Shown: piece by piece, positions 1-8,020 of the stretch
Layout of the letters: every line of letters begins with the position of its first letter
How positions within the stretch are numbered: position 1 is the first letter of the stretch
Source: Aquiluna sp.
GTDB lineage: Bacteria; Actinomycetota; Actinomycetes; Actinomycetales; Microbacteriaceae
Direction of reading: 5' to 3'
NCBI GenBank assembly: GCA_028822985.1
Contig: JAPKCK010000002.1
Location: 1-64,000 of the forward strand
DNA: 64,000 nucleotides
Position numbers and translations under genes: made by a program
The notes under the pieces: generated by a model
What the model was told of the DNA's origin: nothing
Seen by the model: the letters and a program-made list of their open reading frames with translations, nothing else
The model's database searches: none

Positions 1-796
<796 letters not shown>

Positions 797-805
797 AATC
801 AATTC

Positions 806-852
806 TGCCGATAAATCGGCAAAGCTTTTACGAACGCCTCGGAAATGAGGCG
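806..852 (-). other. Two hairpins in the pre-16S leader
   Basis: Two perfect inverted repeats lie just upstream of the mature 16S end: TGCCGA-TAAA-TCGGCA (806-821) and CGCCTC-GGAAAT-GAGGCG (835-852). They would fold in the precursor rRNA. Roles in processing or in preventing misfolding are inferred; the 3' partner of a long RNase III stem is not in the window. Confidence 0.6.
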
Positions 853-962
853 ATCAATTTGATTTGGCTTTCGAACTGTCTACTGACAATTCTGTTTCAT
901 ATCTTTATCCAAAAAGGATCTTGCCAGGAACAAGTTCCTGCCAAGGTTTTTGGCATTACATA

Positions 963-987
963 GTGCACGCTGTTGAGTTCTCAAAGA
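963..987 (-). promoter_or_regulatory. boxA-like antitermination element in the rRNA leader
   Basis: On the minus strand the leader reads CTTTGAGAACTCAACAGCG, with the near-palindrome TTGAGAACTCAA at 973-984. Actinobacterial rRNA leaders carry a very similar TTTGAGAACTCAA block that is regarded as the boxA/Nus antitermination and processing region. Assignment rests on remembered similarity and on position between the promoters and the 16S 5' end. Confidence 0.5.
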
Positions 988-1038
988 TCGGATGCTTCTG
1001 TGATTTCCCTTCCGGGTCCTACGCAGAGCAACTTTTCA

Positions 1039-1066
1039 AGTCTACCGATTTTGGGGCCGCTGTCAA
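1039..1066 (-). promoter_or_regulatory. rRNA promoter, proximal
   Basis: Minus strand: a perfect -35 TTGACA (1066-1061), a 16-base spacer and a -10 TAGACT (1044-1039), predicting transcription start near 1031, about 235 bases upstream of mature 16S. This is the strongest promoter-like sequence in the window and suits rRNA transcription. Confidence 0.7.
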
Positions 1067-1228
1067 CTTCTGGTTACCCAGTTATTTCTTGCGATTTCCC
1101 TAGTTGGAAGACCTAAATCCTAGACACTAAAACATCTGGCCACAAGGGCCAATCTTCAGTACTTGGAAGTGTTGTACTTGAGTCGGCGATCTCTATCGGA
1201 TCTTGCCTAACTTTGGCTAACTTGGGAA

Positions 1229-1258
1229 AGCTTAGTCACGTTTTTATAACCTTGTCAA
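1229..1258 (-). promoter_or_regulatory. rRNA promoter, distal (candidate)
   Basis: Minus strand: TTGACA (1258-1253), an 18-base spacer and TAAGCT (1234-1229), just after the tyrS stop. It would form a tandem pair with the promoter at 1039-1066. The remaining 1067-1228 stretch holds no gene; a weak TGGCC/GGCCA stem near 1140 is not convincing as a tyrS terminator. Confidence 0.5.
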
Positions 1259-1280
1259 ATCCAAGACGGACCGGCGTGTT

Positions 1281-2576
1281 TTAGCCGAAAAACAAGCCCG
1301 CCAGAGACTTTTTTCCGCGCGACAAAACGGCTACTTTTCCGGGTAAATGCTGGTCTATCAGGGCAAGCTCGTCAGTGACCTTGTTTTTATTGACGGCCAC
1401 CGACCCTTGGGCAATTGCTCGACGCGCTTGGCCATTGGATTCGACTAAACCCGACTCCACCAACGCAGTCACGACAGAAATACCAATTTCGCAATTAATA
1501 TTAGGCAGTTCCATGAGGGCAGCCCGCAGTGTTTCTGGATCAAGCTCGGCTAGTTCACCCTGCCCAAATAGCGCCTGAGAGGCCGCCTCAGCGGCCAAGG
1601 CGTCTTTTTTAGAGTGCACTAGCTCGGTGACCTCAAGTGCCAGCCTTCGCTGTGCTGCCCGCTTATGCGGCTCAGCTGAGACTTGCTGTTCGTAATCCTC
1701 AACCTCATTGCGAGTTAGGAAGGTAAATACCTTTAGACGATCGGCTACATCCGCGTCGTCGGTATTAAGCCAGAACTGATACATCGCGTAGGCGCTAGTG
1801 AGGGTCTTATCGAGCCAAACTGCGTTGCCCTCGGACTTGCCGAATTTTTTACCATCTGCGTTTGTGATCAGAGGTGTGGCAATCAAGTGAACGCTTTTGC
1901 CTTCGACTCGATGAACCAGATCTGCTCCAGAGGTGAGATTTCCCCACTGATCGCTACCGCCGGTTTCAAGAACGCACCCGAAACGCTTATAAAGCTCCAA
2001 GAAATCTAGCCCCTGAAGAATCTGATAACTGAACTCGGTGTAACTGATGCCGCTGTCGGAGTTCAATCTCGCACTCACAGCGTCCTTAGCCAGCATTTTG
2101 CCGACTCGGTAGTGCTTACCAATGTCCCTCAAAAAATCAATGGCACTGTACTGGCTGGTCCAATCGAGGTTGTTCACCATCTGCGCCTTGTTTTCGCCCT
2201 CAAATGATAAAAACTTTCGATTCTGATCGCTTAGTTTAATTACCCAACTTGCAACTGTCTCTCGATCGTTTAGCGTTCTCTCCGCAGTCGGCTTTGGGTC
2301 ACCGATTAGCCCAGTGGCGCCGCCTACCAACGCAAGTGGGTGATGCCCAGCTAATTGCAATCGACGCATGGTTAGGAGCTGCACCAAGTTTCCAAGGTGA
2401 AGACTCGGCGCCGTTGGGTCAAAACCGCAATAAAAAGTGATCGGTTTATTCAGCGCTTCCTTGAGTGCGGCCGCATCGGTCGATAGGGCCACCAACCCTC
2501 GCCAATTGAGCTCGTCTAGGACGTGAACGAACGAAGAGTCGTTTTTTTGAGCTGAGAGTGTCGATGAGTCGGCCAT
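1281..2576 (-). CDS. tyrS: Tyrosine--tRNA ligase
   Basis: Class I aminoacyl-tRNA synthetase charging tRNA-Tyr in the cytoplasm. Visible signatures in the 431-residue product are the HIGH-type HLGN at residues 60-63, a GGSDQWGN tyrosine-site segment around 206-213, the KMSKS-type KFGKS at 244-248, and a C-terminal S4 RNA-binding domain (from about residue 365, with GQARRAIAQGSV). Length is normal for the bacterial TyrS type. The ATG start overlaps the argH stop by one base (TAATG), indicating translational coupling. It is the last protein gene before the 16S rRNA gene, and no clear terminator separates the two. Confidence 0.97.
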   Translation of the reverse strand: MADSSTLSAQKNDSSFVHVLDELNWRGLVALSTDAAALKEALNKPITFYCGFDPTAPSLHLGNLVQLLTMRRLQLAGHHPLALVGGATGLIGDPKPTAERTLNDRETVASWVIKLSDQNRKFLSFEGENKAQMVNNLDWTSQYSAIDFLRDIGKHYRVGKMLAKDAVSARLNSDSGISYTEFSYQILQGLDFLELYKRFGCVLETGGSDQWGNLTSGADLVHRVEGKSVHLIATPLITNADGKKFGKSEGNAVWLDKTLTSAYAMYQFWLNTDDADVADRLKVFTFLTRNEVEDYEQQVSAEPHKRAAQRRLALEVTELVHSKKDALAAEAASQALFGQGELAELDPETLRAALMELPNINCEIGISVVTALVESGLVESNGQARRAIAQGSVAVNKNKVTDELALIDQHLPGKVAVLSRGKKSLAGLFFG

Positions 2577-3976
2577 TAGCCCCTCCGATGAGGCGCGAGT
2601 TTACGAAGAGCAACCAACTGATCGATCACCTGTGAGGAAGAAGTTCCTCCTGCGCCATTTCTTGCCTCTATCGAACCGGAAACCTTCAGCACTTTTCTAA
2701 CTTCAGGCGTAAGGTGCTTAGAAACCTTTGTTAGTTGCTCATCGCTGACCTGATCGAGCTCGAGATCGTTCGCCTCGCAAAACTGAACCAACTGACCGGT
2801 AATTTCGTGAGCATCTCTGAAAACAACTCCTTGCTTAACCAGCCACTCCGCGACGTCAGTCGCAAGCGAGAAGCCCTTGGGTGCCAGGAATTCCAGTCGT
2901 TCTTTATCAAAGGTCAAAGTCGAGATCATTCCGATAAATGCGGGGAAGATCAGCATGAGGGAGTCAAAAGAGTCAAACATTGGCTCCTTGTCCTCCTGCA
3001 AGTCACGGTTGTAACTTAGTGGCAAGCCCTTGAGCGTGGCTAAAAGCCCAGCTAGGTTTCCAATAAGCCTTCCCGATTTACCCCTTGTTAGCTCAGCAAT
3101 GTCAGGGTTTTTTTTCTGAGGCATTATCGAGGATCCAGTTGAAAACTCATCAGCAAGAGTTGCGTAGCCGAACTCGTAAGAGACCCAGGCAATAACCTCT
3201 TCACTGATTCTTGAAAGATCGATACCGATCAAACTCAAGATGAACACGAACTCCGCGACCAAGTCGCGGCTGCTGGTGGAATCCATGCTGTTCTCACTTA
3301 CGCCATTGAGCCCAAGCTCTTCGGCAACAAGCTGCGGATCCAAGCCCAACGTGCTTCCGGCCAAAGCTCCGGCACCGTAGGCCGAACGATTCGCTCTTTT
3401 CCGCCAATCCTCTAGACGCTGCAGGTTACGAACCTGTGGCCAAGCATGTGCCAGCAGATGATGCGAGAGCAAAACCGGCTGCGCGAGCTGGAAATGGGTC
3501 CTGCCGGGCATTGCAACGCCAATGTGATTCTCGGCCTGGCTGCAAAGAGCGTCGAGGTAATCAAGGACCTGTGTCTCAATTGCGTCGGCTGCGTCCAGCA
3601 TAAAAATTCTGATTAGAGTTGCGATCTGGTCATTGCGTGATCGACCAGCCCTAATTTTTCCGGCAAGCTGAGACCCGGCTATCTGGATGAGTCCGCGCTC
3701 GAGAGCAGCGTGTACGTCCTCTTCGGTTGCCTTAGGTACAAAGGAACCGTCTTCAACTCGCTTAGTTAGTTCAGCAACTGCCTTGTTCAGAACTGCAAGT
3801 TCGTCTTTCGTGACGTAGCCTCCGGCATGAAGAGCCACCAGGTGAGCAGAAGTGCCCTTTAGGTCATAGGTTGCCAGTCGCCAGTCAAAATGAGTCGACT
3901 TGGAAAGGGCCTCGAGCGCCTCGCTCGGGCCGCCAGCAAACCGGCCTCCCCATAGTGAGTCTTTACTTTGCGCCAT
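2576..3976 (-). CDS. argH: Argininosuccinate lyase
   Basis: Cleaves argininosuccinate to arginine and fumarate, the last step of arginine synthesis. The 466-residue protein shows the fumarase/lyase superfamily signature GSSIMPQKKNPD at 281-292 and the catalytic-loop segment GRTHFQLAQP at 158-167; length matches family members (about 460-480). It follows argF after 28 bases; argG (argininosuccinate synthase), which makes its substrate, is not in this cluster. The stop overlaps the tyrS start. Confidence 0.97.
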   Translation of the reverse strand: MAQSKDSLWGGRFAGGPSEALEALSKSTHFDWRLATYDLKGTSAHLVALHAGGYVTKDELAVLNKAVAELTKRVEDGSFVPKATEEDVHAALERGLIQIAGSQLAGKIRAGRSRNDQIATLIRIFMLDAADAIETQVLDYLDALCSQAENHIGVAMPGRTHFQLAQPVLLSHHLLAHAWPQVRNLQRLEDWRKRANRSAYGAGALAGSTLGLDPQLVAEELGLNGVSENSMDSTSSRDLVAEFVFILSLIGIDLSRISEEVIAWVSYEFGYATLADEFSTGSSIMPQKKNPDIAELTRGKSGRLIGNLAGLLATLKGLPLSYNRDLQEDKEPMFDSFDSLMLIFPAFIGMISTLTFDKERLEFLAPKGFSLATDVAEWLVKQGVVFRDAHEITGQLVQFCEANDLELDQVSDEQLTKVSKHLTPEVRKVLKVSGSIEARNGAGGTSSSQVIDQLVALRKLAPHRRG

Positions 3977-4004
3977 TTCTACCCAATTTCCTATTGTCTA
4001 AAGT

Positions 4005-4928
4005 TTAGTTTTGTTCGGCAAGCCAGACCATCAAGGCCTTTTGCGCATGAAGCCTGTTTTCGGCTTCCTGCCAAACTCTTGACTGGCTACCATCAATGAC
4101 ATCCGCACTGACTTCAAAGCCTCGGTAAGCAGGCAGGCAATGAAGAAATATTGCATCCTTGTCCGCATTAGCCATCAGAGCCGTGTCCACCGTGAATGCT
4201 TGGAACACCAGGGCACGCTCTTGGGCTTGATCTTCCATGCCCATTGAGACCCAGGTGTCAGTAACGACAACGTGAGCACCGGCTACAGCTTCGACAGGAT
4301 CATTAGACGAGGAAATCTTGCCTCCTTGATTGCCCGCAATTTCCCGGGCTCGATCCAGCACAGCCGAGTCTGGCCCATAGCCTTCTGGAGCAGCGATCGA
4401 AACATCCATACCCGCCATGGCGCAGGCAACAAGGTAGCTATTTGCCATGTTGTTATTGGCATCGCCGACGTAGGCAAGCTTTAGGCCCTCGGTTTTCCCG
4501 AAGCACTCTTTGATTGTCATCAGATCTGCCAGCAACTGACATGGGTGCCAGCTGTCGCTCAGGGCATTTATGACTGGAACCGATGAATTGGCCGCCATTT
4601 CGTCCAGCCCGGCCTGCGCATACGTCCGCCAGATAATTTGAGCTACTTGCCGCTCTAGAACTCTGGCCGTATCAGCCACTGACTCTTTCTTGCCCAACTG
4701 CGAGACACCGCTATCGATAATTAGAGGGACTCCCCCTAGATCTGCAATACCCACGGCGAAAGAAACCCTTGTCCTTGTGGAGGTCTTGTCAAAGATAACC
4801 GCCACGGTTTGAGGTCCAGCAAACGGCCTCTGGCTAAATCGGTCCGCCTTTAGCTTGATGGCGCTATCAATAATCTGGGCCTGCTGGGATGGAGTAACGT
4901 CGTCGTCTTTTAAAAAGTGCTTGGTCAA
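4005..4928 (-). CDS. argF: Ornithine carbamoyltransferase
   Basis: Transfers carbamoyl from carbamoyl phosphate to ornithine, forming citrulline. Diagnostic motifs are visible: STRTR (50-54) for carbamoyl phosphate, HPCQ (128-131) and HCLP (263-266) for the catalytic and ornithine sites. The start is TTG, preceded by AGGGA at a short spacing just after the argB stop. In related actinobacteria argD (acetylornithine aminotransferase) usually sits between argB and argF; only 7 bases separate them here, so argD is elsewhere or replaced. Confidence 0.96.
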   Translation of the reverse strand: MTKHFLKDDDVTPSQQAQIIDSAIKLKADRFSQRPFAGPQTVAVIFDKTSTRTRVSFAVGIADLGGVPLIIDSGVSQLGKKESVADTARVLERQVAQIIWRTYAQAGLDEMAANSSVPVINALSDSWHPCQLLADLMTIKECFGKTEGLKLAYVGDANNNMANSYLVACAMAGMDVSIAAPEGYGPDSAVLDRAREIAGNQGGKISSSNDPVEAVAGAHVVVTDTWVSMGMEDQAQERALVFQAFTVDTALMANADKDAIFLHCLPAYRGFEVSADVIDGSQSRVWQEAENRLHAQKALMVWLAEQN

Positions 4929-4935
4929 TTTGTCC

Positions 4936-5823
4936 CTAACTCGTTACCTGGGTACCGACACCGGCTTTAGTGAAGATTTCCAGCAGGATGCTGTGCGGTT
5001 GTCTGCCGTCGATGATGTGAGCCTTTGGAACCCCACCTTGGACAGCACTTAAGCAAGCCTGCATTTTTGGAATCATTCCGGATTCAAGCTTCGGCATCAG
5101 CTCGGTTAGCTCCTCGACGCTTATCTCGGACAAAAGCGAGTCTATTTCTGGCCAGTTCGCGTAGAGGCCTGGAACATCAGTTAGCACCATCAACTTGTCG
5201 GCGCCGAGAGCAATAGCGAGCGCCGACGCGGCTAGATCGGCATTAACATTCAGTAGCTGTCCTTCGTTAGAGGGAGCCACAGAAGAAATAACGGGCACCT
5301 TGCCCTGGTCAAGTGCTTGCAGTATCGCCCTTGGATTGACAGTCTTGACTTCACCGACAAGGCCCAAATCGACCTCGCCTTCCGAAGTCTGGCCCTTTAC
5401 CTTCACGGCCCTAAACAGGGAGTCATCTTCGCCGGAGAGAACCACGGTCTGTGCTCCAGATTCCTCAATGAGATTCGCCAGGTTTTTTGAGACCTGATTT
5501 CTAAGTACGTCCCTAACAACCGACATGGTCTTCTCATCGGTGTATCGCATTCCAGCCCGGAATTCACTTTCAATTCCAATTTCAGCGAGCCTGGCCGTTA
5601 TTTGTGGCCCTCCGCCGTGCACCACAACCGGCTTAATACCCACGAACCGAAGATATGCCATGTCCTGAGCAAATGCCAGCTGCAGTTGCTCGTCGACCAT
5701 CGCGTTGCCGCCGAACTTCACCACGACTATTCGCCCGTGGAACTCTCGCAGCCAATCCAGTGACTCGATGAGAGTTTCGGCCTTGAGCCTTGCAAGTGCT
5801 TGGTCTGTATTTGCTGGAATCAT
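4936..5823 (-). CDS. argB: Acetylglutamate kinase
   Basis: Phosphorylates N-acetylglutamate, the committed step and usual feedback target of arginine synthesis. It belongs to the amino-acid kinase family: KFGGN at 36-40 and VVHGGGPQI at 67-75 form the phosphate-binding loops. At 295 residues it is the normal size. Its ATG overlaps the argJ TAA by one base (TAATG). An N-terminal helix precedes the kinase core, a trait of arginine-sensitive hexameric enzymes; sensitivity here is inferred. Confidence 0.96.
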   Translation of the reverse strand: MIPANTDQALARLKAETLIESLDWLREFHGRIVVVKFGGNAMVDEQLQLAFAQDMAYLRFVGIKPVVVHGGGPQITARLAEIGIESEFRAGMRYTDEKTMSVVRDVLRNQVSKNLANLIEESGAQTVVLSGEDDSLFRAVKVKGQTSEGEVDLGLVGEVKTVNPRAILQALDQGKVPVISSVAPSNEGQLLNVNADLAASALAIALGADKLMVLTDVPGLYANWPEIDSLLSEISVEELTELMPKLESGMIPKMQACLSAVQGGVPKAHIIDGRQPHSILLEIFTKAGVGTQVTS

Positions 5824-6977
5824 TAGCTTGAGTATGCGCTGTTCTCTTCAACGTAGCTGTGGGTTAGATCATTGGTAACAACCGTAGCGCTGAGGCTGCC
5901 CGCATGAAGGTCTATAACCACTTCAACTTCTTTACCGCTCAAGTCAACCTTTGACCGATCTTCGGCCGGCTCCCCCTTAGAAGAAATCAATATGGAGTTG
6001 ATTGACACATCTATCCCGTAGGGATCAAATTCCGCAGAGGTTGTTCCGACCGCGGCCAAGACCCTTCCCCAGTTCGGGTCCTTGCCAAAGATTGCGGCCT
6101 TGAACAAGTTGTTACGAGCCACTGCTCTAGAAACCTCGAGGGCGTCCTCCTCGGTCTTGGCACCCTGAGTAGTGATGTGAATGTTGTGACTCGACCCCTC
6201 GGCATCATCTAGCAGCCTCAGCGCCAGCTCCTTGCAAAGCTCAGTGAGCAATGCCGTGAACTCGGCTAAGTCCGGGGTTTTCTGGCTCGCTCCAGAAGAC
6301 ATCAAAGTCACTTGGTCGTTGGTGGACATGCAGCCATCCGAATCGAGTCGATCAAAGCTCACACGGGTGGCAGACCTGAGGGCAGCGTCCAGCTGTTCGC
6401 TGTTCAAAACAGCATCGGTGGTGATAACCACGAGCATTGTTGCAAGGCCAGGGGCCAGCATTCCAGCTCCCTTTGCCATCCCGCCCAAAGCCCAACCGTC
6501 AGCGCTTGATCTTGATCCAAGCTTGGCCACGGTGTCAGTGGTCATAATCGCGTGAGCCGCGTCTTCTCCACCTGTTTGCGAAAGCGCTTCGAAGGCCGAG
6601 GTTACCCCGCTCAATAATTTAGGCCTGTCTAGCTGGTCACCTATTAGGCCGGTCGAGCAAACAACAATTTCAGCTGCGGGGGATCCAGTGAGTTCGGCAA
6701 CTTTTTCTGCGGTTGCATGCGTCGTCTGGAAACCCTGGGCGCCGGTGTAGCAGTTGGCTCCGCCAGAGTTTAGAACTATGGCCCTTGCCTGGCCACCGGC
6801 AATAACTTGCTTAGACCACAGGATTGGATTCGCAAGACAGCGATTTGTTGTGAACACCGCGGCCACGGCATTGTTAGGTCCTTGATTTACTACGAGAGCA
6901 ACATCAAGACCGCCACTGGCTTTCAGTCCAGCCGCGACTCCGGAGGCTATAAAGCCCTTGGGGCCGACAACACTCAT
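5823..6977 (-). CDS. argJ: Glutamate N-acetyltransferase / amino-acid acetyltransferase (ArgJ)
   Basis: Recycles the acetyl group from N-acetylornithine to glutamate, giving the cyclic arginine pathway; some members also use acetyl-CoA. ArgJ is made as a precursor that cleaves itself before a threonine; the site is visible in LATML, Thr180 when numbered from this start. I chose the ATG at 6977, which makes a 4-base ATGA overlap with argC, over an upstream in-frame start at 7040 that would intrude deep into argC. The resulting protein begins MSVVGPKGFIASG, typical of the family, and is 384 residues long. Confidence 0.95.
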   Translation of the reverse strand: MSVVGPKGFIASGVAAGLKASGGLDVALVVNQGPNNAVAAVFTTNRCLANPILWSKQVIAGGQARAIVLNSGGANCYTGAQGFQTTHATAEKVAELTGSPAAEIVVCSTGLIGDQLDRPKLLSGVTSAFEALSQTGGEDAAHAIMTTDTVAKLGSRSSADGWALGGMAKGAGMLAPGLATMLVVITTDAVLNSEQLDAALRSATRVSFDRLDSDGCMSTNDQVTLMSSGASQKTPDLAEFTALLTELCKELALRLLDDAEGSSHNIHITTQGAKTEEDALEVSRAVARNNLFKAAIFGKDPNWGRVLAAVGTTSAEFDPYGIDVSINSILISSKGEPAEDRSKVDLSGKEVEVVIDLHAGSLSATVVTNDLTHSYVEENSAYSS

Positions 6978-8020
6978 GGGGCGACCCCAATCGAGCTCAA
7001 GCCAACCTGCTCCGTCAAGCCAAGAGCAATGTTCATGCACTGAATGGCGGCGCCAGCAGTTCCTTTCACCAAATTATCAATTGCGCTCACCACAATGACT
7101 TTCTGAGCGTGCTCATCAAAAGCAAGAGAAATCTGGGCATTATTAGTGCCCAATACGCTAGCCGTCCTTGGCAGCTGGCCCTCCGGTAGCAACTGGACAA
7201 AACTTTCGTCCCCGTAGGTATTCCGATAAACATCTCGGAGATACTCCAGTGAAAAACGACTCGAAGGCTTCGCAGTGTTTACAGCCAAGATTCCTCTGGA
7301 CATAGGCACTAGTACCGGAGTCATGGACACTGTCACCGCTTTGCCGGCGGCCAAGGACAGGTTCTGCTCGATCTCCGGAGTGTGTCGATGAGTTCCCCCA
7401 ACCCCGTAAGCTCTCGCAGACCCGAGAACCTCGGCTGCCAACAGATCGATGCTGCTTGCTTTTCCAGCTCCAGAGGTTCCAACGGACAGCACTGAAACGA
7501 TGTCATCGGTCTCGATAAGCCCCGCTGTCAAAGCTGGAGCTAAAGCAAGTGAAACCGCTGTCACGTTACAACCCGGTATAGCCAAGCGCCTAACTTCACG
7601 AAGTTCAGTCCTAAGCTTGCCGCCGGTTGCCAACGTTAGCTCTGGGAGGCCGTAGGGCCATGAGCCAGCGTGAGTAGTTTGGTAATAAGTTTCCCAAGCG
7701 CCTGCGTCTTGCAATCTAAAATCAGCTCCGCAGTCAATCACCATGACGTGGGTAGGCAGCTGCGCCGCCAGTTCCGCGCTTTTGGTGTGTGGCAGGGCAA
7801 GAAACACAACTTCGTGTCCCGCCAGATTCTCAACCGAAGTCTCTACTAAAACTCGATCTGCAAATTCCGGGATGTGGGGCTGAAGTAAACCAAGACTTTG
7901 ACCGACATTACTGTGTCCCGTAACCGCACCAAGGTCCAGCATCGGATGCGCTGCTATTAGGCGCAAAAGCTCGCCGCCAACGTACCCACTTGCTCCGGCC
8001 ACCGCCACCTGAATAGTCAT
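6974..8020 (-). CDS. argC: N-acetyl-gamma-glutamyl-phosphate reductase
   Basis: NADPH-dependent reduction of N-acetylglutamyl phosphate to the semialdehyde. An N-terminal nucleotide-binding motif, GASGYVGGELLRL (9-21), is followed by the active-site cysteine in IPGCNVTAV (Cys151). The 348-residue length is normal. The ATG directly abuts the pheT TAA with no spacer, so arginine genes are co-transcribed with the Phe-tRNA synthetase genes. No arginine-type operator or promoter is visible in front of it. Confidence 0.96.
   Translation of the reverse strand: MTIQVAVAGASGYVGGELLRLIAAHPMLDLGAVTGHSNVGQSLGLLQPHIPEFADRVLVETSVENLAGHEVVFLALPHTKSAELAAQLPTHVMVIDCGADFRLQDAGAWETYYQTTHAGSWPYGLPELTLATGGKLRTELREVRRLAIPGCNVTAVSLALAPALTAGLIETDDIVSVLSVGTSGAGKASSIDLLAAEVLGSARAYGVGGTHRHTPEIEQNLSLAAGKAVTVSMTPVLVPMSRGILAVNTAKPSSRFSLEYLRDVYRNTYGDESFVQLLPEGQLPRTASVLGTNNAQISLAFDEHAQKVIVVSAIDNLVKGTAGAAIQCMNIALGLTEQVGLSSIGVAP

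Noticed and set aside
1120-1160. Intrinsic terminator after tyrS
   Set aside because: The TGGCC/GGCCA stem is only about five pairs and the following T run is weak and displaced.
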